Shown here: positions 7,815 through 14,654 of the stretch, in pieces
How positions within the stretch are numbered: the stretch's first letter is position 1
Layout of the letters: each line of letters starts with the position of its first letter
Source of the DNA: an uncultured Ruminococcus sp.
GTDB lineage: Bacteria > Bacillota > Clostridia > Oscillospirales > Ruminococcaceae
NCBI GenBank assembly: GCA_947177345.1
Contig: CAMWUB010000002.1
Coordinates: forward strand, 1-30,203
DNA: 30,203 nt
Direction: 5' to 3'
Notes under the pieces: generated by a model
Told to the model about the DNA's origin: nothing
Databases searched by the model: none
Seen by the model: only the letters and a program-made list of their open reading frames with translations
Program-made: the position numbers and the translations under genes

Positions 7815-7853
7815 ATTGGAAAATTCTCCTTTTCTGATATTTTATACAAAAAA

Positions 7854-7882
7854 ATTCTATCACGAATACCGGATAATGTCAA
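7854..7882 (-). promoter_or_regulatory. Promoter of the TrpB2-like gene (proximal)
   Basis: Minus strand: TTGACA (7877-7882), 17-nt spacer, TAGAAT (7854-7859), about 40 nt above the ATG. Confidence 0.8.
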
Positions 7883-7895
7883 GTGTCCGGAAAAT

Positions 7896-7922
7896 ATTAT
7901 ACTATGCTTTGTTTATTGTCAA
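7896..7922 (-). promoter_or_regulatory. Possible second, upstream promoter of the TrpB2-like gene
   Basis: Minus strand: TTGACA (7917-7922) and TATAAT (7896-7901) are both perfect, but the spacer is only 15 nt, which would weaken it. It may work as a tandem promoter. Confidence 0.45.
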
Positions 7923-8025
7923 CAAATTATTGACCGTTTTTTTGTATACAATCACGTTTTTAAAAAATTCTGAAAAATATGTGAGAGTATTTTATTTCTG
8001 AAACGTCTATATTATTGAAAGGGGC

Positions 8026-8113
8026 TTTTATCGGGGTATATTTTGACGGTAAGCAACTGATGATATAAATTTGATTTTTCCTTTTTAAATAAAAAAAATA
8101 TACCCTGATAAAA
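8026..8113. repeat. 19-bp inverted repeat with 50-nt spacer
   Basis: TTTTATCGGGGTATATTTT (8026-8044) is the reverse complement of 8095-8113 except for one position. The right arm ends 3 bp before the -35 box of the acyltransferase promoter. It could be a pair of operator sites, a looped regulatory element or a relic of a small element; no target-site duplication is visible. Confidence 0.75.
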
Positions 8114-8116
8114 TTA

Positions 8117-8145
8117 TTGACATAAGCGTTTTTTTAGTGTATACT
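8117..8145 (+). promoter_or_regulatory. Promoter of the acyltransferase gene
   Basis: TTGACA (8117-8122), 17-nt spacer, TATACT (8140-8145), 44 nt above the start codon. It lies directly after the inverted repeat. Confidence 0.85.
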
Positions 8146-8188
8146 TAAATCAGTCATTATTGACAGATTATTTAAAGGAGTGGTTGAT

Positions 8189-9412
8189 TTGAGTAAAAAG
8201 AAAACACAAACTTCCGGAACTAAACCGGATATTTCCGGAGCAGGTACGGCAGTAGTAGAAGAAACTGTCGTGACCGAAACAGTACCGGAATCCCCACCGA
8301 AACCTATAAAGCCATATTATGCCGGAATTGATATTGTAAAAATTTTGGCTATGTTTATGGTTATATGCGTTCATACGTATCTTCACGACGGTATGTACGG
8401 TGAACCCATTACGGATTCTAAATTTATAATTCCCATAGCGTGCCGGTGGCTTTCGTATACGTGCGTACCGCTTTTCATGATTTGTACAGGCTATCTTATG
8501 AAAAACAAGAAGCTGACCGGTAAATATTATCTTGGACTTGTAAAAATCATAGTAATATATATTATAATAAGTATAATATGTATGAAGTTCAATCACGATA
8601 AATACGGTACTGATTTCAGCGACAAATGGACGGTCTTAAAAGGATTTCTACAGTACAGCAATGCTAATTATGCATGGTACGTAAACTATTATATAGCCAT
8701 TTTCCTGTGTATACCGTTTCTTAACCTTGCGTTCAACGGTCTGGAGACGAAAAAACAGAAATTCGTACTTGTTGTCACGTCAGCTATGTTGACGGTTTTT
8801 GCAAGAAGTCTTTTTATCGGTTTCGAGAGTGGCAACCAGATAAAACTTCTGCCGGATTATCTTAATGGTGCATGGCCTTTCGCTTACTACTTTGCCGGTG
8901 CGTTTATCCGAGAATATCCGCCTAAATGCAATATAAAAAATAAACTGCTTATTTTTGTCGGATATGCTCTGAGTTTATTTTTCCTGACACAGAGTACATA
9001 TAAACAGTCATTGGCAGATGTTGAAAATTATAACAGATTTACTTCATGGCACTTCAATGACTATGGCACATATCCTGTATATCTGCTTGCGGTATTCACA
9101 TTTATGTTGTTGTTCGATATAAAAACAAAAAACAAAGTAGTTAAATTCATACTCAGACAGCTTTCAGGCGTTACTTTCGGAACTTATCTCATTTCATACA
9201 TTTTCGACGCTAAAAATTACGGTGAATTTAATGAAAAATATCCGGTTGTATATGACAGGTGGTCACACGCCATTGAAATAGTAGGAAAAAATTTTCTTTG
9301 TGCTTTGGTATGCGGACTTATTATACATAATCTGTATAATCTCTGTGAGTTCCTTACAAAAAAACTTATTCAGAAAATAAAATCCGGAAAAGCAGTCGTT
9401 GTGGAAGAGTAA
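8189..9412 (+). CDS. Acyltransferase-3 family membrane protein
   Basis: 407 residues from TTG at 8189, placed 8 nt after AAAGGAG; a GTG at 8180 overlaps that ribosome-binding site and is rejected. The first 45 residues are hydrophilic (Thr/Val/Glu/Pro). Then about ten membrane segments follow the acyltransferase-3 (OafA/WecH) plan: GIDIVKILAMFMVICVH with the conserved His (about residue 62) in the first segment, a VPLFMICTGYLM second segment, and a YAWYVNYYIAIF segment in the middle. The family transfers acyl groups, often acetyl, to sugars or other envelope polymers from the cytoplasmic side. It is monocistronic with its own promoter and terminator, so context does not show the acceptor. Confidence 0.9.
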   Translation: MSKKKTQTSGTKPDISGAGTAVVEETVVTETVPESPPKPIKPYYAGIDIVKILAMFMVICVHTYLHDGMYGEPITDSKFIIPIACRWLSYTCVPLFMICTGYLMKNKKLTGKYYLGLVKIIVIYIIISIICMKFNHDKYGTDFSDKWTVLKGFLQYSNANYAWYVNYYIAIFLCIPFLNLAFNGLETKKQKFVLVVTSAMLTVFARSLFIGFESGNQIKLLPDYLNGAWPFAYYFAGAFIREYPPKCNIKNKLLIFVGYALSLFFLTQSTYKQSLADVENYNRFTSWHFNDYGTYPVYLLAVFTFMLLFDIKTKNKVVKFILRQLSGVTFGTYLISYIFDAKNYGEFNEKYPVVYDRWSHAIEIVGKNFLCALVCGLIIHNLYNLCEFLTKKLIQKIKSGKAVVVEE

Positions 9413-9418
9413 TTTTTA

Positions 9419-9449
9419 AAGACCTCTTTAATAAAGAGGTCTTATTTTA
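9419..9449 (+). terminator. Intrinsic terminator after the acyltransferase gene
   Basis: AAGACCTCTTT (9419-9429) and AAAGAGGTCTT (9433-9443) form an 11-bp stem with a 3-nt loop (AAT), followed by ATTTTA. Confidence 0.82.
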
Positions 9450-9524
9450 TGGATATTATAATTAAATTATTTTTTATATTAATGAAAAATTTACTATATT
9501 TCCGGATTTTTTTTTAAAAAAAGG

Positions 9525-9553
9525 TTGCATTATCCGAAAAGGTATGATATAAT
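9525..9553 (+). promoter_or_regulatory. Promoter of the S10-spc-alpha operon
   Basis: TTGCAT (9525-9530), 17-nt spacer, TATAAT (9548-9553). Transcription would begin near 9560. No other comparably good promoter is visible between 9450 and rpsJ. Confidence 0.82.
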
Positions 9554-9559
9554 AAACTT

Positions 9560-9790
9560 CGTTGAGTACACAGTGTGTACCAGACTGTCAGAAGATATGC
9601 GAGGAAACAGAAGGTTGCCGACGGTATGTCGGGTAATTTCTGCGGAGTATGTCCGATTTTAAACCGGGCGATTGGGATAATGAACACAGTAAGTGCTTTT
9701 TCAGAATCATATATTTCTATATGATGCTGTTGTATTATGCACTTTTGTCCTGATTACCGGAAAACATTATATTGTTTTTCGGATTTTTTT
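9560..9790 (+). ncRNA. Structured leader RNA ending in an internal intrinsic terminator
   Basis: Between the promoter and rpsJ lies about 325 nt of untranslated RNA (9413-9883 holds no gene). Visible helices: GTACAC-AGT-GTGTAC (9566-9580); a two-part stem 9608-9642 ending in CCGAC-GGTAT-GTCGG; CGGA-GTATG-TCCG (9643-9655); a long stem AAGTGC (9691-9696) with GCACTT (9739-9744) that contains ATCATATA-TTTC-TATATGAT (9706-9725); and a terminator CCGGAAAAC (9757-9765) with GTTTTTCGG (9774-9782) followed by ATTTTTTT. It matches no riboswitch signature I know (no T-box, TPP, SAM, FMN or cobalamin motif). Likely an attenuating ribosomal-protein leader; an independent small RNA is possible. Confidence 0.6.
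9757..9790 (+). terminator. Leader terminator (attenuator) upstream of rpsJ
   Basis: Nine-bp stem with one G-U pair and an 8-nt loop, then seven T. It lies between the only evident promoter and rpsJ, so read-through must be allowed for ribosomal protein synthesis. Confidence 0.8.
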
Positions 9791-9804
9791 GTCAGATGAT
9801 GTAT

Positions 9805-9850
9805 GAAACACACGGGAACGTGTGTGAATCCCATAGGAGAGTGTTTCTCC
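9805..9850 (+). promoter_or_regulatory. Two-state hairpin region just upstream of rpsJ
   Basis: One fold has ACACACG-GGAA-CGTGTGT (9808-9825) and GGAGA-GTGTT-TCTCC (9836-9850). A competing fold pairs GAAACAC (9805-9811) with GTGTTTC (9841-9847) around GGGA/TCCC (9814-9817 with 9829-9832). The two folds exclude one another. Suggestive of translational or processing control, not proven. Confidence 0.5.
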
Positions 9851-9883
9851 GCCCCCAGTAATAGAGTTAAGGAGGCGAAATAA

Positions 9884-10198
9884 ATGGCAGTGAATGAAAA
9901 AATCAGATTCAAGATTAAGGGCTATGACCACGCAACTGTTGATATTGCAGCAGCTAAAATCGTGGAGGCAGCTAAGAGAAGTGGTGCAAGAGTTTCAGGA
10001 CCTATCCCGCTCCCTACTGATAAGGAAGTTGTTACTATTCTCCGTGCAGTTCATAAGTACAAGGACAGCCGTGAGCAGTTCGAAATGAGAACACACAAGA
10101 GACTTGTAGACGTTATCCGTCCTACAGAAAAAACAACTGCTGCTCTTGATAAACTTGAAATCCCGGCAGGCGTAGACGTTGTTATGGAAGTGAAGTAA
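9884..10198 (+). CDS. rpsJ: 30S ribosomal protein S10
   Basis: 104 residues, normal for S10, behind AAGGAGG. It carries the family pattern KIRFKIKGYDH near the N-terminus, SGPIPLPTDKEVVTILRAVHKYKDSREQFEMRTHKR across the middle, and LDKLEIPAGVDV(V)MEVK at the end. S10 is a 30S head protein and, as NusE, takes part in antitermination complexes. It is the first gene of the supercluster, after the structured leader, and is separated from rplC by an unusually long 99-nt gap that contains small hairpins. Confidence 0.98.
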   Translation: MAVNEKIRFKIKGYDHATVDIAAAKIVEAAKRSGARVSGPIPLPTDKEVVTILRAVHKYKDSREQFEMRTHKRLVDVIRPTEKTTAALDKLEIPAGVDVVMEVK

Positions 10199-10222
10199 TT
10201 TCCATTAGCCTGTAAAATACCG

Positions 10223-10276
10223 TTAGGGAAACGGAATGGTGGTAAACCACCGGTCAAGTTGATTTATTCAACCAAT
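10223..10276 (+). promoter_or_regulatory. Hairpin cluster between rpsJ and rplC
   Basis: The 99-nt gap holds three short stems in a row: CCGTT-AGGGA-AACGG, then GGTGG-TAAA-CCACC, then GTTGA-TTTAT-TCAAC. None has a U-tract. They may be an RNA-processing or protein-binding site; elsewhere in this operon gaps are mostly below 40 nt. Confidence 0.4.
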
Positions 10277-10297
10277 AACCATTCAGGAGGAATTGAA

Positions 10298-10930
10298 ATG
10301 CAGAAAGGCATTATCGGAAAGAAAATCGGTATGACACAGATTTTCGACGAATCAGGAAAAGTTATTCCTGTTACAGTAGTAGAAGCCGGTCCGTGCGTTG
10401 TTGTTCAGAAGAAAACCGTTGAAAATGATGGTTATTCAGCACTTCAGCTCGGTTATGGCGACGTTAAGATTTCAAGAGTAAACAAGCCTATGAAAGGTCA
10501 TTTTGACAAGGCTGATGTTGCTTGCAAGAAAACTCTTAAAGAATTCAGACTTGACGACTGTGACACACTCAATGTCGGAGACCTCGTAAAAGTTGATACT
10601 TTTACAGTCGGTGAAGCTGTTGACGTTGTAGGCGTAAGCAAGGGTAAAGGTTTTGCCGGAGCTATCAAGCGTCACAATCAGCACAGACTTAAGGAAACTC
10701 ACGGTACAGGTCCTGTACACAGACAGGCTGGTTCAATGGGTGCTTGCTCTTCACCATCGAGAATTTACAAGGGTAAGGGTATGGCTGGTCACATGGGTGC
10801 AGAACAGGTTACTGTTCAGAACCTTGAAATCGTTAAAGTAGATGTAGAAAATAATCTTATCGCTATCAAGGGTGCTATTCCTGGTGCTAAGGGCGGTATT
10901 GTCTATATCGTGGACAGCGTTAAGGCTTAA
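10298..10930 (+). CDS. rplC: 50S ribosomal protein L3
   Basis: 210 residues. The ATG at 10298 follows CAGGAGG; an in-frame upstream ATG at 10259 lacks a site and adds non-family residues. L3 begins MQKGIIGKKIGMTQIFDESGKVIPVTVVEAGPC as expected and contains the conserved central loop GTGPVHRQAGSMGACSSPSRIYKGKGMAGHMG that reaches toward the peptidyl transferase centre, followed by VTVQNLEIV. L3 is an early-assembly protein of the 50S subunit. Co-transcribed with the S10 cluster. Confidence 0.97.
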   Translation: MQKGIIGKKIGMTQIFDESGKVIPVTVVEAGPCVVVQKKTVENDGYSALQLGYGDVKISRVNKPMKGHFDKADVACKKTLKEFRLDDCDTLNVGDLVKVDTFTVGEAVDVVGVSKGKGFAGAIKRHNQHRLKETHGTGPVHRQAGSMGACSSPSRIYKGKGMAGHMGAEQVTVQNLEIVKVDVENNLIAIKGAIPGAKGGIVYIVDSVKA

Positions 10931-10947
10931 GGAAGGAGGAAACAGAT

Positions 10948-11571
10948 ATGTCAACAATTTCAGTATTTGATATGACAGGCAAGCAGGTTTCCGAAACAGA
11001 GCTTTCAGACGCAGTTTTCGGAATTGAACCGAATCAGGCAGTTATGCACGCTATGGTTGTAAACTACCTCGCTAATCAGAGACAGGGTACACAGTCCACT
11101 CTTACAAGAACAGAAGTAAGCGGTGGTGGCAGAAAGCCCTGGAGACAGAAAGGTACAGGTCATGCAAGACAGGGTTCAACAAGAGCTCCGCAGTGGACAC
11201 ACGGTGGTGTTGCTCTCGGACCTAAGCCAAGAGATTACAGCTACTCCCTTAACAAGAAAGTAAAGAGACTCGCTATGAAGTCTGCACTTTCCACAAAGGT
11301 TCTTGACAATAATCTCATTGTTCTTGATTCCCTTACACTCGACAGCTACAAGACTAAAACCGTTGTTGAAATGCTTAAGGCACTCGGCGTTGAGGGCAAG
11401 GCTCTTATCGTTACCGCTGAAGCAGATTCAAAGGTAATCAAGAGTGCAAGTAATATCCCTGGCGTAAAGACTGCTGCCGTAAACACTCTTAATGTATACG
11501 ACATTCTCAATTACGACAAATTCATTGTTGTAAAGAATGCTGTAGGAAAAATCGAGGAGGTGTACGCATAA
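10948..11571 (+). CDS. rplD: 50S ribosomal protein L4
   Basis: 207 residues behind GGAAGGAGG. It has the exit-tunnel loop pattern of L4: GGGRKPWRQKGTGHARQGSTRAPQW (about residues 50-75) followed by GGVALGPKPRDYSYSLNKK. L4 lines the peptide exit tunnel; in Escherichia coli and some other bacteria it also represses its own operon through the S10 leader, which makes it the first suspect for the leader upstream of rpsJ. Its stop overlaps the start of rplW by one base (TAATG). Confidence 0.97.
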   Translation: MSTISVFDMTGKQVSETELSDAVFGIEPNQAVMHAMVVNYLANQRQGTQSTLTRTEVSGGGRKPWRQKGTGHARQGSTRAPQWTHGGVALGPKPRDYSYSLNKKVKRLAMKSALSTKVLDNNLIVLDSLTLDSYKTKTVVEMLKALGVEGKALIVTAEADSKVIKSASNIPGVKTAAVNTLNVYDILNYDKFIVVKNAVGKIEEVYA

Positions 11572-11864
11572 TGAACACACCACAGGATATAATTTTAAAA
11601 CCCGTTATCACTGAAAGAAGTATGGATAATCTTCAGTTAGGAAAGTACACCTTTAAAGTAGCTAAAAACGCTACAAAACCTGAAATCAAAAAGGCTGTAG
11701 AAAAGCTTTTCGGTGTTGAGGTTGCAAAGGTTACAACTATGAATGTAAAAGGCAAACTCAAGAGAGTAGGCAGATATCAGGGTATGACACCTTCATGGAA
11801 AAAGGCTATTGTTACTCTTACAGAGGGTTCAAAAGCTATTGAGTTCTTCGAGGGTATGGTTTAA
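11571..11864 (+). CDS. rplW: 50S ribosomal protein L23
   Basis: 97 residues, normal length. It shows the family features: N-terminal DIILKPVITERSMDNL, KYTFKVAKNATKPEIKKAVEKLFGVEVAKVTTMNVKGK, and the RVGRYQGMTPSWKKAIVTL loop near the exit tunnel. L23 sits at the tunnel exit and is the docking site for trigger factor and SRP. Starts on the last base of the rplD stop codon, so translation is probably coupled. Confidence 0.97.
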   Translation: MNTPQDIILKPVITERSMDNLQLGKYTFKVAKNATKPEIKKAVEKLFGVEVAKVTTMNVKGKLKRVGRYQGMTPSWKKAIVTLTEGSKAIEFFEGMV

Positions 11865-11883
11865 TTAATTAAACCTAAGGTAT

Positions 11884-11898
11884 GGGAGTAATGCTCCC
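11884..11898 (+). promoter_or_regulatory. Small hairpin between rplW and rplB
   Basis: GGGAG-TAATG-CTCCC followed by GCAAAAAACGC and a T-run (ATTTTTT). It might act as a weak internal terminator or RNA-stability element in the 66-nt gap. Confidence 0.35.
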
Positions 11899-11930
11899 GC
11901 AAAAAACGCATTTTTTAAGGAGTGAAACAA

Positions 11931-12764
11931 ATGGCTATAAAAAGCTATAAGCCTACGACACCGTCGAGAAGACAGATGACTGTCACTGACTACTCGGTAT
12001 TGTCAAAGGTTGAGCCGGAAAAAAGCCTTCTCGAACCTATGAAGAAGAAGTCGGGAAGAAACAGTTACGGCAGAATAACAGTTCGTCACAGAGGTGGCGG
12101 AAATAGAAGAAAGTACCGTGTTATCGATTTCAAGCGTGATAAAGATAACATGATTGCTACGGTTCTTACACTTGAATACGACCCGAACAGAAGTGCATTT
12201 ATAGCACTCGTTCAGTACGAAGACGGCGAAAAAAGATACATTCTTGCTCCTAACGGTCTCAAAGTTGGTGACAAGATTGAATCCGGTTCAGAAGCTGATA
12301 TCAAACCCGGTAACGCTCTTAAACTCGCTGATATTCCGGTTGGTACATTCATACACGCTATCGAACTTTATCCCGGTAAGGGTGCACAGCTCGTAAGAAG
12401 TGCAGGAAATCAGGCACAGCTTATGGGTAAGGAAGATGTTTACGCACTTGTAAGACTTCCCTCAGGCGAAATGAGAAAAGTTCCGATAAACTGTAAGGCT
12501 GCAATCGGTCAGGTATCAAATATAGACCATGAAAACGTTAATTACGGTAAAGCCGGTAGAGTTCGTAACATGGGCTGGAGACCTACTGTACGTGGTTCTG
12601 TCATGAACCCTTGTGACCACCCACACGGTGGTGGTGAAGGTAAATCACCTGTAGGACGTCCCGGACCTGTGACACCTTGGGGTAAACCGGCACTCGGTTA
12701 CAAGACCCGTAAGGCTCACCACAGAACTGACAAATTTATTGTAAGACGTCGTAACGGCAAGTAA
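11931..12764 (+). CDS. rplB: 50S ribosomal protein L2
   Basis: 277 residues, the usual L2 size. The ATG at 11931 follows AAGGAGTGAAACAA; an in-frame GTG at 11922 overlaps the binding site. It contains YKPTTPSRRQMTV at the N-terminus, GRNSYGRITVRHRGGGNRRKYR, and the highly conserved C-terminal loop MNPCDHPHGGGEGKSPVGR with the histidine known to be important near the peptidyl transferase centre. L2 is needed for subunit association. Part of the S10 cluster. Confidence 0.98.
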   Translation: MAIKSYKPTTPSRRQMTVTDYSVLSKVEPEKSLLEPMKKKSGRNSYGRITVRHRGGGNRRKYRVIDFKRDKDNMIATVLTLEYDPNRSAFIALVQYEDGEKRYILAPNGLKVGDKIESGSEADIKPGNALKLADIPVGTFIHAIELYPGKGAQLVRSAGNQAQLMGKEDVYALVRLPSGEMRKVPINCKAAIGQVSNIDHENVNYGKAGRVRNMGWRPTVRGSVMNPCDHPHGGGEGKSPVGRPGPVTPWGKPALGYKTRKAHHRTDKFIVRRRNGK

Positions 12765-12785
12765 TCTGAAAGGAGGAACTTATTC

Positions 12786-13070
12786 ATGAGTAGAAGTATT
12801 AAAAAAGGTCCTTATGTGCAGGAAGTTCTCCTTAAGAGAGTTGTGGCTATGAACGAGGCAGGAGAGAAGAAAGTTCTTAAAACATGGAGCAGGTCTTCAA
12901 CAATTTTCCCTGATTTCGTAGGTCATACATTTGCTGTTCATGACGGACACAAACACGTGCCGGTATATGTGACAGAAGACATGGTAGGTCACAAACTCGG
13001 TGAGTTCGCACCTACAAGAACCTATAAGGGTCACGCCGGTTCAAAGACATCTAACAACGGCAAGAAATAA
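12786..13070 (+). CDS. rpsS: 30S ribosomal protein S19
   Basis: 94 residues. It begins MSRSIKKGPYVQEVLLKRV and contains KTWSRSSTIFPDFVGHTFAVHDGHKHVPVYVTEDMVGHKLGEFAPTRTYKGH, the full-length S19 pattern. S19 binds 16S rRNA in the 30S head next to S13. Strong AGGAGG site 8-9 nt upstream; 21 nt after rplB. Confidence 0.98.
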   Translation: MSRSIKKGPYVQEVLLKRVVAMNEAGEKKVLKTWSRSSTIFPDFVGHTFAVHDGHKHVPVYVTEDMVGHKLGEFAPTRTYKGHAGSKTSNNGKK

Positions 13071-13088
13071 GCGGAAGGAGGAGTTAAG

Positions 13089-13424
13089 ATGGAAGCAAGA
13101 GCTTATTTAAAGAATGCTCGTATATCACCCAGAAAAGTTCAGATTGTTCTTGACCTTATCAGAAACAAGCCTGTAGACATCGCACTGGCTACACTGGATT
13201 TGACTCCGAAGGCTGCAAGTCCTATCGTTGCAAAGCTTGTAAAGTCCGCTCAGGCAAATGCTGAAAACAATTTCAGCATGGACAGAGATAATCTTGTGAT
13301 TTCCGAGTGTTTCGTTACTCCCGGACCTATCATGAAGAGAATCATGCCGAGAGCTCAGGGCAGAGCATACAGAATTTTAAAGAGAACATCACACATCACA
13401 GTTGTTCTTAAAGAAAAAGAATAA
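13089..13424 (+). CDS. rplV: 50S ribosomal protein L22
   Basis: 111 residues, standard length. It opens with ARAYLKNARISPRKVQIVLDLIRNKPV and has the extended beta-hairpin MPRAQGRAYRILKRTSHITVVLKE that lines the exit tunnel and is a site of macrolide-resistance changes in other bacteria. The hairpin looks full-length, without insertion or deletion. Ribosome-binding site AAGGAGG. Confidence 0.98.
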   Translation: MEARAYLKNARISPRKVQIVLDLIRNKPVDIALATLDLTPKAASPIVAKLVKSAQANAENNFSMDRDNLVISECFVTPGPIMKRIMPRAQGRAYRILKRTSHITVVLKEKE

Positions 13425-13443
13425 TCCCAAGGAGGTCTGATTA

Positions 13444-14229
13444 ATGGGACAGAAAGTTAATCCGCACGGTCTTCGTGTCGGCGTTATTAAGGATTGGGAT
13501 TCACGCTGGTATGCCAATAAGGCAGAGTTCGGAAATAATCTCGTTGAAGATTACAATGTCCGCAACTTCATAAAGAAGAACTTATATGCTGCTGGTGTTC
13601 CCAGAATCGAAATTGAACGTTTCGCAGACAAGGTAAGAATACACATACACTGTGCTAAGCCGGGTATCGTTATCGGTCGTGGCGGTGCAGAAATAGAAAA
13701 ACTCAGAGTTAAACTCGAAAAGATGATGGGTAAACAGGTTTTCATAAACATCATCGAAGTAAAACAGCCTGATATGGACGCACAGCTTGTAGCTGAAAAA
13801 ATCGCTCTTGACCTTGAAAACAGAGTTTCTTTCAGACGTGCTATGAAACAGTCAATCGGCAGAACTATGAGACTTGGTGCAAAGGGTATCAAGGTTAAGG
13901 TTTCCGGAAGACTTGCCGGTGCTGAAATCGCAAGAAGTGAAAGCTATCATGAGGGAACTATTCCGCTTCAGACAATCCGTGCTGATATTGATTACGGTTT
14001 CGCAGAAGCTGATACAACATACGGCAAAATCGGCGTAAAGGTATGGGTTTACAAGGGCGAAGTTCTCAAGGGCGATGCTGCTAAGGCTGCTGAAAAGCGT
14101 GAAAAGGTTGAAAGAAAGTCCGACAACAGAAACAATGACCGTCGCCGTCGTGACGACAGACGTGACGGTAACAGACGTGGCGGAAGAAATTTCAACCGTG
14201 ATTCCAGAAGAGAAGGAGGTAACCAGTAA
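13444..14229 (+). CDS. rpsC: 30S ribosomal protein S3 with extended Arg/Asp/Asn tail
   Basis: 261 residues, about 30-40 longer than the best-known S3 proteins. It starts MGQKVNPHGLRVGVIKDWDSRWYA and has the KH domain signature IHIHCAKPGIVIGRGGAEIEKL, then the conserved C-terminal domain SGRLAGAEIARSESYHEGTIPLQTIRADIDYG. After residue about 215 comes a hydrophilic tail of some 45 residues rich in Arg, Asp, Asn and Gly (RRRRDDRRDGNRRGGRN), likely disordered. The last codons of the tail (REGGNQ) contain the GGAGG site of rplP, and the genes overlap by one base. S3 lies at the mRNA entry channel. Confidence 0.98.
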   Translation: MGQKVNPHGLRVGVIKDWDSRWYANKAEFGNNLVEDYNVRNFIKKNLYAAGVPRIEIERFADKVRIHIHCAKPGIVIGRGGAEIEKLRVKLEKMMGKQVFINIIEVKQPDMDAQLVAEKIALDLENRVSFRRAMKQSIGRTMRLGAKGIKVKVSGRLAGAEIARSESYHEGTIPLQTIRADIDYGFAEADTTYGKIGVKVWVYKGEVLKGDAAKAAEKREKVERKSDNRNNDRRRRDDRRDGNRRGGRNFNRDSRREGGNQ

Positions 14230-14654
14230 TGCTTCTTCCAAAGAGAGTTAAATACCGTAGGGTTCACAGAGGACGTTTAAAGGGTAAGGCTTACAGAGGC
14301 AATAAGGTGACATATGGTGATTACGGTCTTCAGGCACTCGAACCGTCATGGATTACTTCCAATCAGATTGAGTCAGCCCGTATCGCTATGACACGTTATA
14401 TCAAGAGAGGCGGTCAGGTATGGATTAAGATTTTCCCTGACAAGCCAATCACTGAAAAGCCAGCTGAAACCCGAATGGGTTCAGGTAAAGGTTCACCGGA
14501 ATACTGGGTTGCAGTTGTTAAACCCGGCAGAGTGCTTTTTGAAATAAAGGGCGTTCCGGAAGAAACAGCAAGGGAAGCTATGCGTCTTGCTATGCATAAA
14601 CTTCCTATCAAGTGCAAGTTCGTTACTAAAGCAGAGCAGGAGGTGGAGCAGTAA
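14229..14654 (+). CDS. rplP: 50S ribosomal protein L16
   Basis: 141 residues. It starts MLLPKRVKYRRVHRGRLKGKAYRGN and contains LEPSWITSNQIESARIAMTRYIKRGGQVWIKIFPDKP and MGSGKGSPEYWVAVVKPGR, all typical of L16. L16 organises the A-site region of 23S rRNA. Its stop overlaps the rpmC start by one base (TAATG), as at the rpsC-rplP junction, so three genes are likely coupled in translation. Confidence 0.98.
   Translation: MLLPKRVKYRRVHRGRLKGKAYRGNKVTYGDYGLQALEPSWITSNQIESARIAMTRYIKRGGQVWIKIFPDKPITEKPAETRMGSGKGSPEYWVAVVKPGRVLFEIKGVPEETAREAMRLAMHKLPIKCKFVTKAEQEVEQ

Larger units (their letters stand above)
7815..8188. other. Divergent intergenic region between TrpB2-like and acyltransferase genes
   Basis: About 374 bp without a gene. 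It holds two minus-strand promoters for the TrpB2-like gene, a 10-bp palindrome TTGTATACAA (7942-7951), a long inverted repeat (8026-8113) and the plus-strand acyltransferase promoter. No convincing small coding sequence was seen. Confidence 0.7.

Noticed and set aside
7942..7951. TTGTATACAA palindrome as a regulator site
   Set aside because: Ten bp in an AT-rich region is weak by itself; no second copy was noticed.
8026..8113. Miniature inverted-repeat element
   Set aside because: No target-site duplication and only one copy in the window; kept as an unexplained repeat instead.
8168..8596. 142-codon open frame on the minus strand opposite the acyltransferase start
   Set aside because: Low-complexity Tyr/His-rich shadow of the acyltransferase; no ribosome-binding site.
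9560..9790. T-box, TPP, SAM, FMN, cobalamin, 6S, SRP or RNase P RNA
   Set aside because: None of the conserved core sequences of these RNAs is visible; the leader has its own set of hairpins.
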